Of a stretch of 64,000 nucleotides of DNA, positions 10,101 to 18,767 are shown piece by piece. This DNA is from Alteromonas sp. V450 (GTDB lineage: Bacteria; Pseudomonadota; Gammaproteobacteria; Enterobacterales; Alteromonadaceae). Location: assembly GCF_001885075.1 (NCBI RefSeq), contig NZ_MODU01000004.1:2108001-2172000 (forward strand), given 5' to 3'. The notes beneath the pieces were generated by a model, which was not told where the DNA came from, searched no databases, and worked only from the letters and a program-made list of their open reading frames with translations. Within the stretch, counting starts at the first letter, position 1, and each line of letters starts with the position of its first letter. Position numbers and translations under genes: made by a program.

Positions 10101-10276
10101 TGACAGCGTTAGTGGCGAGTCTTGGTTTCGTGCCCATGGCGCTTAACGTAGGTACTGGCGCAGAGGTGCAGCGACCTCTGGCAACGGTGGTCATTGGTGG
10201 GATCATATCCTCTACCTTGTTAACTCTGGTTGTACTACCTGTACTCTATAGACTCGTTCACTATAAGGTGAATTAG
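7169..10276 (+). CDS. czcA: RND heavy-metal efflux pump, CzcA-like
   Basis: The 1,035-residue inner-membrane proton antiporter has the standard RND plan: two sets of membrane helices with two large periplasmic loops. In helix 4 the HME-type motif DFGLIVDGAVIIVEN places D402, D408 and E415, the same numbers as the proton-relay residues of the well-studied CzcA. This pattern is that of divalent-metal (Co/Zn/Cd) pumps rather than Cu/Ag pumps. AGGGAGG precedes the start. It is the last gene of the efflux operon. Confidence 0.9.
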   Translation: MLVSIIRTAIEKRGIFLMLSFLVIGLGLFSYQKLPIDAVPDITNVQVQINTQAEGYSPLETEQRITFLVENALAGLPNLDYTRSLSRYGLSQVTAVFEEGTDLYFARNLINERLGIIKSQLPDGIEPKMGPIATGLGEIYMYTLSAKPGTVTVDGRKFDAMALRELHDWVVKPQLALVKGVTEVNAIGGFTKQYHVKPNPQLMLNYGVSTDDLLRALNRNNANQGAGYIERNGQQILVRSQARLSSVEDIGNVVVTLTNRSPVTVSDIAEVAIGKELRTGAATREGQETVLGTAMMLIGENSRAVALDVADKVDEIQASLPEGVIIQSVYDRTTLVDKAINTVQKNLVEGALLVIVVLFLLLGNIRAAIITAAVIPLAMLATIIGMVQTGVSANLMSLGALDFGLIVDGAVIIVENCIRRLSESQRRTGAILPLKERLEVVFEATNEVIRPSLFGVMIITIVYIPIFSLTGVEGKMFHPMAATVILALLAAMVFSITIVPAAVAMFMSGKVSEKASPIITGAKSVYRPVLEWALKLRWLVVGAATLLVVISVWFGMRLGSEFVPQLDEGDIALHAMRVPGTGIEQAVDMQKRLEQVIMQYPQVNTVFAKTGTAEVATDAMPPNVTDTFVMLKPIDEWPNPALSKTEFVEQLERDLQNVPGNNYEFTQPIQMRFNELISGVRADLGIKIYGDDLDKLRDSAGDVLSVLQDIPGAADARVEQVDEIPIFTVNPKPYALARYNLDVTDLQTWLSASVGGKEAGLVFEGDRRFEIVVRYPEEIRNDLEALGNIPIMTNDGEYVPIAEVAELEYTNIPSQISRENAKRRIVVTANVRDRDLGSFVNDAKEQIAANVALPSGYWISYGGTFEQLESASQRLSLVVPATLFLILALLVIAFGSVKDALIIFTGVPLALTGGIFALWIRDMPLSISAGIGFIALSGIAVLNGLVMLSFIRQRMEETGELVNSIIDGAMTRLRPVLMTALVASLGFVPMALNVGTGAEVQRPLATVVIGGIISSTLLTLVVLPVLYRLVHYKVN

Positions 10277-10813
10277 CAGCACTGGGGCATTTGGGTTTAT
10301 AAATCAATGCCCCGGATTTACTTACCCCCATGACGATCATTCGACTTCTTTTGACAAAATGGGGAGGTGGCTCGTAAATCGCTTTGTAATAAAAATTTGG
10401 AGTTGTAGGGTTGGTTATCAATTGTAATATTCAACATTCGGCTTTTGGAGGCGCATCCTGTGGACTATTGTGGTCTGAATAACTGCTTTATGCCACTGAA
10501 GAGTCAGTCAGAATAAAGCATATTAACTTCCGCTTATGGTAAATATCGGAATCAAGAGCAGAGAGCCCTGAACGTCTGCTGTTTGTCTGAAGCGGACCAG
10601 CGCATTTGCTGTGGTCAAGGTCCGCTTTACGCTCCTAGCAGCCGTCTGGCTTCGAATATATTAACGGCGGCAACTGGCACTGAGTTGTCTGAAACTAGCA
10701 CTGACAGGCAACAAAAGGTCTAAAAGAGACTATCGCTATTACTAGTAACGATGGTCTGATATCGCTCATAGCTTCCTGTCAGCTCGGCTTTAAACCTCCG
10801 ACGAAAAATGTCG
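10277..10813. other. Intergenic region between the czc cluster and tnsD, with inverted repeats
   Basis: No convincing gene is seen in these 537 bp. At 10,284-10,313 GGGGCATT pairs with AATGCCCC around a 14-nt loop, a possible end of the czcA transcript, although no T-run follows. At 10,590-10,627 AAGCGGACC is matched by GGTCCGCTT across 20 nt. Neither repeat resembles a transposon end of the two elements. Confidence 0.5.
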
Positions 10814-12250
10814 TCAGCTCTTGAGATTGCTAAAGCTATGCTGCTTAAGGGTATCAAACAACCATGCCCTGTCGTTTTTATATAACCACATATAATCGCG
10901 GTAACACCTATCTTTCAGATGCTTAACGCGCAAATCGCTCAATCCAGCCACCGTCTCAAGCAAACTATCTCTGCTCTCATGACGCTTTCTGTAATGCCGT
11001 ATTCGTTGTCGAAGAGCCTTTATTTCTGGATGTCCTGATAACACTTGCTCAACATCGGATTTGGAGACACCAAGTCGAGCCGCAATCACTTCGGTCGGCC
11101 ACCCTACCATCAATTTAATGGTAATCAACCGTTCGACTCCATCATTAATCTTTCGTTTCGACGAGGTTAGGGTTATGCCTTGGCTTCGAGCAATATTTCT
11201 CACCGTAGCCGCACTAACATTGGCGTTTTTCACTATCTGTCGAAGAGATAAGTTTTGATTCAAGTAATGGATAACTCTCTTATACCGAGCTTGATCAATC
11301 TCTGACTGTTTGAGTGGCTTAACTTTGCTTTGTTGAGTGGTGATAGTTGAAGCATTGCTGTAGTTCACAACAAAATCGCCGAAGTGCTCGAAGAGAAAAC
11401 AGATAATCAGAACGTGTTTGATCGGATGATGGCTAGACTTATCCGAGTAAAATACATTAGCAGGAAATCCATGCTCACTTTGCTTTGAAAAAAGCTGAGC
11501 CACCCTATCATCATGCGCTCTTAATAGGGAAAAATACTCAAACATTTCATTAAACCATCTGCCATGATGAACAGACTTAGTTGTCGCTAGCCCCCTAGCG
11601 AAAAGCCTTGCAGCGTACCCTCTCAATAATTTTGCGGTTTCGAAGTGACCGCTGCTTAGCAAACCCGTGCTTATTTCGGCGAGCTTCATCTCAACAACAT
11701 CGATGTCATAATTACTGGGCTTGTCACTTTCAGGAAACAACAGTTGCTTACGCTTTCGCGAAACCTGAATTAGTTTGCAATGGTGTTCAACGCAAACATT
11801 GACCATCGGCAACTGATGCTCTCGACGCCAATAGGTTTCTCCGTAAGCGACTTTTTGTTGAGTCGCACAAACAGGACAGTATTTAAGATAGGCCTCATCT
11901 GCTAAACGGCTTGCTAATAAACCCAGCGCTTTGTATGCAACACTGCTTTCCCCATTCAGCAAAGCAGTTAAGGCTCTTCGAATAGCACTACCATTAGCAA
12001 ACACCGAAAAATATGGAAAAAGTGAATGTTGCTGGACGAGTTCATCGCAACTGCACCCCATTTTCTCGGCAAGTGCGGGGATGAAAGACGGGAAAGCAGA
12101 GTCAAGTTGCAGATTTCTGTTATGAAACACATTCTGTAAGCTTCGAGACGTAGAAACCGAAATGTCATTTAAAACCAACCGTGCAGCCATGCTGTAGACG
12201 GTCTCACCTTTGTATCGTCGAGGTAAATATTGGAGCAACTCCATATTCAT
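10814..12250 (-). CDS. tnsD: TnsD-like target-selection protein (TniQ family), element 1
   Basis: The 478-residue protein has an N-terminal TniQ domain and a zinc-finger region (C125-x2-C128, H145-Q, C153, H156 or H157 in YCPVCATQQ...HQLPMVNVCVEHHC). A long C-terminal part holds helix-turn-helix-like segments (SLRQIVKNANVSAATVRNIA). TnsD proteins bind the end of a conserved chromosomal gene and bring TnsC there. It is clearly similar in plan and motifs to the element 2 protein at 37,287-38,738 (FPSF, YCP.C, YW, HQLP, HP.KH). It is the last gene of the tns operon, 4 bp after tniQ. Its target is inferred to be the 3' end of gcvP. Confidence 0.85.
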   Translation of the reverse strand: MNMELLQYLPRRYKGETVYSMAARLVLNDISVSTSRSLQNVFHNRNLQLDSAFPSFIPALAEKMGCSCDELVQQHSLFPYFSVFANGSAIRRALTALLNGESSVAYKALGLLASRLADEAYLKYCPVCATQQKVAYGETYWRREHQLPMVNVCVEHHCKLIQVSRKRKQLLFPESDKPSNYDIDVVEMKLAEISTGLLSSGHFETAKLLRGYAARLFARGLATTKSVHHGRWFNEMFEYFSLLRAHDDRVAQLFSKQSEHGFPANVFYSDKSSHHPIKHVLIICFLFEHFGDFVVNYSNASTITTQQSKVKPLKQSEIDQARYKRVIHYLNQNLSLRQIVKNANVSAATVRNIARSQGITLTSSKRKINDGVERLITIKLMVGWPTEVIAARLGVSKSDVEQVLSGHPEIKALRQRIRHYRKRHESRDSLLETVAGLSDLRVKHLKDRCYRDYMWLYKNDRAWLFDTLKQHSFSNLKS

Positions 12251-12254
12251 TTCC

Positions 12255-13247
12255 TTAACACGCGATAGGCATCACGTTGTTCCCAATACTATGTTTTGCG
12301 CAACTCCAATCAACCTTTGGGTCAAACGCGATAAGTTTGTCGTCTTCGTTTAAAAAGATGTGTATTAAGATGATGTACCACAGAGGATGCATTTGATTGT
12401 TGAAATTAAGCATCTGATAGAGCCCGCTTATTGATGTGAAAGGTGCTTGCTGCGCGATTGCTTTATCAAAAGTAAAATAATGCAGTATTTCTGGTGTGTT
12501 AATCGCATCCGTCAGCAGTTCGTGTAATTGAGACAAGCGCCGTCCATTGTAGGAATAACGGCTCGTATCACCGTCGGCAATATTTAATTTCTGCTTAACT
12601 GCAAAGATAACGCGTTTTCTTCGCTCTACAGTTGGAACCAGTCTTAAAGACTGCACGATAGTCGCAAGCTTTTTATCCAATTCATGTTCTTCTACAGATG
12701 CTCTCTCTGCAACCTCGCCTGAATGTATAGTTGGAAGTGCAAATTTGGCGTTAGGGCTAACTTTGAGCACGGTGCGGTGCTGCGAACATGTTCGTTGATA
12801 GAATCGTTGATGTGATGCATGCCAGTACGATGTGCCATACAGCTCCACGTTTTCATTAACGCAGACAGGGCAATATCGCCAGCCTCGATCAGTGCCAATA
12901 TGGACTGATAACTTCCAATTCGCCCTACCGAGCGATGCCAGTGTATCAAACAGTGAAGCAATATGATTGTCAGAGATAGCTAATAAGCTGTAATCCATCA
13001 AATTGCTATGTTGTTTCAACAGCCTGTCTAGCGTTTGATTATTACTGAAATAAGTTACCAAATGCTTAAAAGCGGGAACCCAGCAACGAGAAGGGGTATT
13101 AAAGAAAATATGCTTCTGTCTATTTTTGAAGTGACTTTCTATATCGACAAAGTAAGTCAGTATAAAGGCTCTATACATAACACTGGCAAGGTGTTCGTCG
13201 GGAAAAGGTGTTGGATAATAATTAAACACGTGTCTGTCCCTTTTCAT
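12255..13247 (-). CDS. tniQ: Short TniQ-family protein, element 1
   Basis: A TniQ-type protein of about 330 residues with the N-terminal signature YYPTPFPDEHLASVMYR and a zinc-binding motif RYCPVCVNEN...YWHASHQ...CSQH. The ATG at 13,247 (MKRDRHVF) is preferred over an upstream start because it reduces the overlap with tnsC, though no strong ribosome site is visible. It is the partner of the longer TnsD-like protein: this pair, short TniQ plus TnsD, is repeated in element 2. It probably bridges TnsD and TnsC or forms a mixed complex; this is inference. Confidence 0.8.
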   Translation of the reverse strand: MKRDRHVFNYYPTPFPDEHLASVMYRAFILTYFVDIESHFKNRQKHIFFNTPSRCWVPAFKHLVTYFSNNQTLDRLLKQHSNLMDYSLLAISDNHIASLFDTLASLGRANWKLSVHIGTDRGWRYCPVCVNENVELYGTSYWHASHQRFYQRTCSQHRTVLKVSPNAKFALPTIHSGEVAERASVEEHELDKKLATIVQSLRLVPTVERRKRVIFAVKQKLNIADGDTSRYSYNGRRLSQLHELLTDAINTPEILHYFTFDKAIAQQAPFTSISGLYQMLNFNNQMHPLWYIILIHIFLNEDDKLIAFDPKVDWSCAKHSIGNNVMPIAC

Positions 13248-14730
13248 AAGTCGCGACAATGCTATCAGCATCAATTAACTCTTCACCTTCCTCAATCCGC
13301 TCGATAACGTCCGCAGCCCTAGGTTGCCTTTTTGTTGTTTTTGCTCGGGTTCGTTTGGCTTGTTCCACTTCCGTAACTACCACAACGGCCTCGTTGTCCT
13401 GACTATTAGCAAATGAATGGTTGTCATTTTGTTGAGTATTGAGTTCTCCGGGGGAAGGTCCAATCTGGTATACCTTAAGAGAATCCTTTAGTGAGCTGTC
13501 CCACGTGTCAAATCGTGTTTTGTAGACGTTACTTAGAAACCCAATGAGTGAATCCCCGTCTTTAAACCCCGGACCATTTATTTTTGCGTGCAGGCTTCGC
13601 AGAAAAGACACTGCTAAGAAAACCATTGCTTTGATAACACCCGCACACAAAATCAAAAAGTGACGTTTAAATTTTTCATCAATAGCTAAATCATTCTTAA
13701 AAACGTTTGCAGGGAAAAACACATCGAAAAACGCATCGACCTGTTTCGCCCTGCGTTGCCATTGATGAAAGGTGATGTGACTGCATGATGATAAACGACT
13801 AGCCAACTGTAATGGGGTGGCATCTGCATTAGGGCGCTTCAGGCTGTTCTTAAACTGCTGCAATGCTTCGGAAGTCGTCGAGACAATAATCGGCACCCCC
13901 ACTTGGTTAAAAAGTGATTCGAGCTCAGGCAATGTCGGCAGGTCATTTTCAGAGTTCTTTTTAGTAGACTTGGGGCGATTTAAAATGTATTGCATTTCAT
14001 CTATGTGGATCACACCAATATGATACTTAAGACAAGCCAGTTGCATCGCATTCAAATATTGAGATGGCTTTAATTTGTAATTCAGGAAATCCTTGCTGGC
14101 ATTGAATCCCAGCACTCGGTCTAACTCAGCAAAAAATGCCAGTGAAAGCGCGGTTTTATTTTTTGAATTAGCCATGTCAATGCTGATATAAAAAACTTGC
14201 ACGGTGATAAATGGCTTTCCCTTGTAGATCTCATGGACAGTTACTTGATCAAACAACAACTTGAAAAGGCGTCGAATGTTACGTGATTTTCCAAGGCCAC
14301 TTCGGCCTGAGATTAATATTGATTGTGATTCACCTTCACCGTCATCCAACAAGGTTTCAGCTGGCAATTTCCACTCTTTACCTTGCTTTAGGTGATAAGC
14401 AAGTTCATGTGTTTTAGCCACCGTATGAGCGTCCAATGGATTTACTCCACCATAATACCGCCGGACTAGCGAATAGAGATTTTCATAAAGCAGGTAACAC
14501 TGAGGAACTGGGAAGAATGACTTTTCTAAAGTCAGTATGTCGTCCAGCGCATCCACACGTCGAATGGAAAAGAATTCCGCAGGTAACGGTGTCGACTTTC
14601 CGATCCGCTCATTGAAAGCCTCCTTGCTTAAAAATTCAGGCATTGATTCAACCAAAGGATTACCAGCATATTTTGTTCTAAGCTCGTCTCGATAGGTAGC
14701 GGTATTTTTTGTAACAGTATGGCGTGACAT
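13222..14730 (-). CDS. tnsC: TnsC-like AAA+ ATPase regulator, element 1
   Basis: A 502-residue AAA+ protein with Walker A GRSGLGKS (residues 142-149, K148) and Walker B IHIDEMQ (D244, E245). The N- and C-terminal extensions, including a basic Lys/Arg-rich tail, fit contacts with TnsA/B and DNA. TnsC proteins polymerise on DNA, connect the target selector with the transposase and enforce target immunity. It overlaps tnsB by 1 bp upstream. Confidence 0.9.
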   Translation of the reverse strand: MSRHTVTKNTATYRDELRTKYAGNPLVESMPEFLSKEAFNERIGKSTPLPAEFFSIRRVDALDDILTLEKSFFPVPQCYLLYENLYSLVRRYYGGVNPLDAHTVAKTHELAYHLKQGKEWKLPAETLLDDGEGESQSILISGRSGLGKSRNIRRLFKLLFDQVTVHEIYKGKPFITVQVFYISIDMANSKNKTALSLAFFAELDRVLGFNASKDFLNYKLKPSQYLNAMQLACLKYHIGVIHIDEMQYILNRPKSTKKNSENDLPTLPELESLFNQVGVPIIVSTTSEALQQFKNSLKRPNADATPLQLASRLSSCSHITFHQWQRRAKQVDAFFDVFFPANVFKNDLAIDEKFKRHFLILCAGVIKAMVFLAVSFLRSLHAKINGPGFKDGDSLIGFLSNVYKTRFDTWDSSLKDSLKVYQIGPSPGELNTQQNDNHSFANSQDNEAVVVVTEVEQAKRTRAKTTKRQPRAADVIERIEEGEELIDADSIVATYEKGQTRV

Positions 14731-16976
14731 CAGCAGATCAACTCCTCATCATCATTATCATCATCTGGCGTATTGGTTTGGTGTGTAGGATTAGCAGTCG
14801 TGTTTTCCGACAGCACTCCCATAAGTCGAAGCTGACGACTCGCCCGCTCAACCTGCTCTAATTCACGCATACTCAGATTTAATTCACTGATCCCATCTGG
14901 CATCGAAATACGAGCATTGACTGGTGCATATTTGTAGAACTTTTCTGCTTGTAAGTAGAGCTGCTCTGCTGCGACTTCAAAATTCATGACCGCCTCAGCT
15001 TTCTTGAACTCAAGTGTCTGTTTAAGCTCTGCATCTCGGTGTTGTTCAGCTTGAGCCTGTGGCAAGGTCATACCCCGAAATTTTTCATAGCCTTCTAGCA
15101 ATTCGATCGGGTGTAAAACTCCATTTTCATCTCGGGCATAAATACAATCTACAGAGCCTGCGAATGCAATGACCTCGATTTCAAATGCGCCATGAGATTC
15201 AGCTTGATCAAACCACCCCTGTTTAGTGGCCCACTGATTTTTGTAGCCCAATTTGTTCAGGCGAATTTCTGTTGGGCTCACTTTCGCTGTATGCTTGCGC
15301 ATCAACACCCACACTTTTTGAGAAAGCTGTTGTGGTGACGTCGGCGGTCTGCCGTATGCTTCATGATTTATTAAGAACTGCCACATCGCGGCCGGGACCG
15401 GCGCCACGTCGTGGTGAGCCATTTCATGAGTCACCAACCTCGGGCGATAGCTACTAGTGTTATGAATGGTAATCGCGCGGATCACGAGTGCATGAAGTCC
15501 ATCTATGAATAACATGGGATGATTGGCAGGATGTTGAATGCTAGGATTTCGGCCTTTGGTTACTTTCCCTTTTACATGCTCAAGAAATCCTTGCATGATA
15601 TCTAACATCTTTTCTGATGTGCCCTTTCCCTTAGGCTCACCGGGAGGATTGACGCTAAAATCATTCAATTCAATCTCATCGCTATTTACTATTCGCTGAA
15701 TGATGTTCCTCAGGTACTCAACACCATTATCGGCACGTAACCCTTCAGGAACGTGCTGAACGGGCCAGTCCTCATGGTCAATATCAATGCCATATCGCTT
15801 CGCGTGCTCCTGTTTATTGAGCATACTATTGATAAACGCTTCGACGATGTTTTCCCACACTGGGGGCGCAAACGAAAGCGAATATCCCATTACCATTTGA
15901 GTCGCCACACAAACGATTAGGCATAAATAGACTTTGCCAACCGTTTCTCTTTTGTTTCGATTGAGAGGATTTCCAAGATAAACAGGTAAAATAGTTGTAT
16001 CAATCTCACAGACTTGCCCGGCTCTAAATACACCTTCGTTAGCTTTACCTTTTGTTTGTCGAGAACGATTAATGGCTTCTTTAAATCCATGCTGAAGCTC
16101 TTGTAATTCTGTCGGCTTAATCGCTTTGTGGAATAGACGATAAAACTGGCTCTTGGTTAGTCTTTGTTTCTGATTAAGTATTAGATTAGGGAGTTCCTTC
16201 CCATTTTTTTGGATCCAGCCTTTTCTTGACGCATACTCTCTATCAAACAACGTTCGGATCCGTGCAAGTTGAAATTTTCCGTCTTTCTTTTCAACCCCAT
16301 TCGCCAATGCGATTTGTCTGACTTTTTGAATGTCAGTGGGATGGTACATTCTTGAAACTGAGATAGTGGAATTACCGCACGGCTTTTTCTTGGGGCCGGT
16401 CTTAGAACCTTCTTTGTAGGTACGTGGACCTTGTCCGCAGTTGCCGTACTTAATTAAGAGCAAAGCGTTTTTGTGGCAACCTAGCGAGAGATAGCGATTC
16501 AGTGGCCGAGTGATTTCTTTTGCGCCACTGTTTGCATTAAACCCCAACACCGCTGCGTGCCCTTTGATTTCCTTATACAGGTTGCCTGACAAATATTTAT
16601 GTATATGTTCGTTAGTCGTGAAAGGCTTAATTAGCTCAAATGCCTCATCTCGACGCTCTTTCTTTCTGCTGTGTTGCGTTTCTAAATCTTTGTCTGACAA
16701 CAACCACATGTCGGGCTCGATAAAACTGAGTGCGTAGCCATCCTTATCAGTTTTGTACTTGAATAATGAGAAAAATTTGTTTCGCTTAAAGATTCTAGGT
16801 TTGCTAGGTTCACGCTTACTCATGAATTGAGTAAGATTCGTGACAATCAATATTTCTTCTCCATCTTCGTCATACACGATATGGCTTAGCATAAAGTCAT
16901 CTTTTTTTCCGAATTCAGCGGAGTACAACGCAATACCAGCATCGGACAGATTGAAAAGGTCGTAAGGAATAGCCAC
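14730..16976 (-). CDS. tnsB: TnsB-like DDE transposase, element 1
   Basis: A 748-residue Mu/Tn7-class integrase-fold transposase. The catalytic triad is D326 (CEIDTTILP), D416 (LRADNGVEY) and E455 (GTSEKML); the spacing of 90 and 39 residues agrees with Tn7 TnsB. N-terminal helical domains should bind the end repeats. It starts at a GTG with AAAGGA eight bases upstream. It joins the transposon 3' ends to the target, while TnsA cuts the 5' strands. Confidence 0.92.
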   Translation of the reverse strand: MAIPYDLFNLSDAGIALYSAEFGKKDDFMLSHIVYDEDGEEILIVTNLTQFMSKREPSKPRIFKRNKFFSLFKYKTDKDGYALSFIEPDMWLLSDKDLETQHSRKKERRDEAFELIKPFTTNEHIHKYLSGNLYKEIKGHAAVLGFNANSGAKEITRPLNRYLSLGCHKNALLLIKYGNCGQGPRTYKEGSKTGPKKKPCGNSTISVSRMYHPTDIQKVRQIALANGVEKKDGKFQLARIRTLFDREYASRKGWIQKNGKELPNLILNQKQRLTKSQFYRLFHKAIKPTELQELQHGFKEAINRSRQTKGKANEGVFRAGQVCEIDTTILPVYLGNPLNRNKRETVGKVYLCLIVCVATQMVMGYSLSFAPPVWENIVEAFINSMLNKQEHAKRYGIDIDHEDWPVQHVPEGLRADNGVEYLRNIIQRIVNSDEIELNDFSVNPPGEPKGKGTSEKMLDIMQGFLEHVKGKVTKGRNPSIQHPANHPMLFIDGLHALVIRAITIHNTSSYRPRLVTHEMAHHDVAPVPAAMWQFLINHEAYGRPPTSPQQLSQKVWVLMRKHTAKVSPTEIRLNKLGYKNQWATKQGWFDQAESHGAFEIEVIAFAGSVDCIYARDENGVLHPIELLEGYEKFRGMTLPQAQAEQHRDAELKQTLEFKKAEAVMNFEVAAEQLYLQAEKFYKYAPVNARISMPDGISELNLSMRELEQVERASRQLRLMGVLSENTTANPTHQTNTPDDDNDDEELIC

Positions 16977-16996
16977 TGTAAAAATCCTTTACAACT

Positions 16997-17776
16997 CTAC
17001 AGCAGTGGAACCGACTGGTGATATTCCAGCTTGCGACTGAGGTCGAGTTTAATTTTCAACCGCAACACAGAGTTGGCAAAAAGCTTATTGGCACGACGGG
17101 TATTATGCCGAAACGTATTACCCGCCTCTCTCAGAACTTCGGTAAGCGCTGAGAGCGGTTTTGCTCTGACGTACTGTAAAAAAAAGGCGACAAATTCATC
17201 TAACTCTTGTTCACTCAAGTCACGCTCGTACCAATTCGATAAATTTATCAAGTTGTAAGCCGTCATCTTGCAAATTTGCATACGCTCAACTAACTCGAAT
17301 TGAACACCCAATCGCGCCCAATACTTCTGCTCAAGCATCAGTTTCTGCTTCGTCCGCCACTCTTTATCTAGCTCGACTTGATATTTAAAACTATACGCTT
17401 TACGTGTTCGCCTCCCATTTTTGTCTGACTCAATTACTATCAAGTCGGTGGTGCAAACTTTTAGCTCTCCGGTTTCATGATCTCTCGGATGGATCCAGCC
17501 TTCTTCTTCACAGATGTCGATCGTCGTTTGTAAATCCAGCGGATACTGTTCCTTGATCTCAACGACATTGGGTCGGAATATTAAGTTGATGTATCCGTGC
17601 TTCTCTGTTTGTGACAACAACAGAATGTCGCGTCCTGTAACGGGGCACTTGAAAATGGAGCGCGTTCCAGCTGACATGAAGCTTGGGCTTAAGAAAGGTC
17701 TATATTCACCCTTTTGCTGCGCTTCGTTGAACGCCCTAATTTTTTTGTTATTTGCTTCTGAGTTGAATAGCTTCAT
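16997..17776 (-). CDS. tnsA: TnsA-like endonuclease, element 1
   Basis: A 259-residue protein with the restriction-endonuclease-like core of TnsA: E59 in a helix (LLSQTEKHGY), D111 (CTTDLIVI) and K131 (AYSFKYQ). The spacing closely follows Tn7 TnsA (E63, D114, K132). A C-terminal helical domain follows, used in the family to bind TnsC. It is the first gene of the tns operon and makes cut-and-paste rather than co-integrate transposition likely. Confidence 0.9.
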   Translation of the reverse strand: MKLFNSEANNKKIRAFNEAQQKGEYRPFLSPSFMSAGTRSIFKCPVTGRDILLLSQTEKHGYINLIFRPNVVEIKEQYPLDLQTTIDICEEEGWIHPRDHETGELKVCTTDLIVIESDKNGRRTRKAYSFKYQVELDKEWRTKQKLMLEQKYWARLGVQFELVERMQICKMTAYNLINLSNWYERDLSEQELDEFVAFFLQYVRAKPLSALTEVLREAGNTFRHNTRRANKLFANSVLRLKIKLDLSRKLEYHQSVPLL

Positions 17777-17792
17777 CGCTTCTCTGCCTACT

Positions 17793-17838
17793 GATCAAAA
17801 CTTGATCGAAATATAGTCGGCAGATCAAAACCCTTCAA
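17793..17838 (-). promoter_or_regulatory. Promoter and likely autoregulatory operator of the element 1 tns operon
   Basis: On the minus strand TTGAAG (17,833-17,838) and TATATT (17,810-17,815) are 17 bp apart. A palindrome GATCAA-aac-TTGATC lies at 17,793-17,807, just downstream of the -10 box, and a further half-site GATCAA at 17,823 lies in the spacer. These are well placed for repression of tnsA-D; the regulator is not known. Confidence 0.55.
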
Positions 17839-17975
17839 CCTTAAAAGTTAAAAATGATAATTTTATCTCATTGATAATTATTATCTTTTTGTTGTTTAAA
17901 TTAAAATTAAGGAGGTTTTATATAAAATAAAAACGAAAAACCCAAATACATCACATTTTTTATAAAAAAATGTTT

Positions 17976-18001
17976 AAAAAATTGACTTTTTGCCACTTTT
18001 T
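17976..18001. other. AT-rich motif conserved between the two elements
   Basis: AAAAAATTGACTTTTTGCCA and the following T-run match AAAAAAATTGCTTTTTGACA at 44,282-44,308 in element 2. Both lie 140-200 bp upstream of tnsA, between tnsA and the defence cargo. The function is unknown. The rest of 17,777-18,628 is AT-rich, non-coding as far as can be seen, and includes the repeat array listed next. Confidence 0.4.
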
Positions 18002-18092
18002 TTGTCGATAAAGCAGAATGAGAACAGCATCCGTACGGAATGATTTTGCGTTGCTAATGCGCGATTAGAGGTTTGAGAAGGATTTGAGTCCG

Positions 18093-18162
18093 CTGTTTCG
18101 CTGGTAAACACTGTTTGCTAAGTACAAAGTGTTTACTGCTGGTAATCAAAAACTGTTTACTG
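18093..18162. repeat. Array of four imperfect TGTTT(A/G)CTG repeats
   Basis: Related units occur at 18,093 (CTGTTTCGCTGG), 18,111 (CTGTTTGCTAAG), 18,129 (GTGTTTACTGCTGG) and 18,152 (CTGTTTACTGC), spaced 18, 18 and 23 bp. This could be a protein-binding array, such as a regulator site or a relic of another transposon end. It does not resemble the AAGTTTG-type repeats assigned to the ends of the two elements. Confidence 0.45.
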
Positions 18163-18628
18163 CATCAGCAAGCATCGGTCCGAATTCCACCAAAGAGAAC
18201 TTATCTCATGAGGAATGATGCAATGTTTTTTTACAGCTTAATTAAATTAATGGACAAACAACTCGAAAGCATAGAAAACAAGAACATAGGCGATGGTAAT
18301 CCTCCAACTATCTGAGTGCAGGACTGCGCTGATACAAAATGATTATACGCTTATTTAAATGGCTTGCAGCGCCGACATGTCCGAGCAATATGGTCGGTAT
18401 CCATTATTAGTCCGTCATGTTGATATGCTGCTTTTTAAATTAAGTTACGCAGTTTAATTCGTGATCTGGATAGACCCCGTCTTGAAATGTTTGATACCCC
18501 CCGCACGCCATCAACAACTTGACCTTGTGTTGCAAACAATGAAACTCGGTGAAACCCCTTGAACCGAAAAGTCGCTTAACTGTCAGTTCAAGTCGAGACT
18601 AATTCAAGTAAAACAAGGAAGTGATTGA

Positions 18629-18709
18629 ATGGACTCAATATTTATTCTATTAATCATAGTGCTCAGGTCGGTAGGGCCTGAGGTCTGTCAAGCCAGAATT
18701 TTCAAGTGA
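18629..18709 (+). CDS. Possible 26-residue hydrophobic peptide
   Basis: The frame begins MDSIFILLIIVLRS and is preceded by AAGGAAGTG about 7 bases upstream. A hydrophobic stretch with a short polar tail is the look of a type I toxin or a leader peptide, but so short a frame can occur by chance. It converges with the reverse transcriptase gene. A small hairpin, CTCAGG and CCTGAG, lies inside it. Confidence 0.2.
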   Translation: MDSIFILLIIVLRSVGPEVCQARIFK

Positions 18710-18767
18710 ACGAAATCTCTTCTTATTTAAGAAGTATTACAGCTCATTTTTCTTACTTCCTTACCAT

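Noticed and set aside
10277-10813. CRISPR array or guide RNA next to the TniQ/TnsD genes
   Set aside because: No regularly spaced repeats and no cas genes anywhere in the window.
18093-18190. Right end of element 1 close to tnsA
   Set aside because: The repeat type differs from the AAGTTTG-like sites of Tn7-family ends, no TG-starting terminus stands out, and no matching left end follows. The array at 21,124-21,208 fits better. It is kept as an alternative.
18115-18315. 66-residue plus-strand frame
   Set aside because: It starts inside the repeat array, has no recognised domain, and the only plausible inner start would leave about 30 residues.
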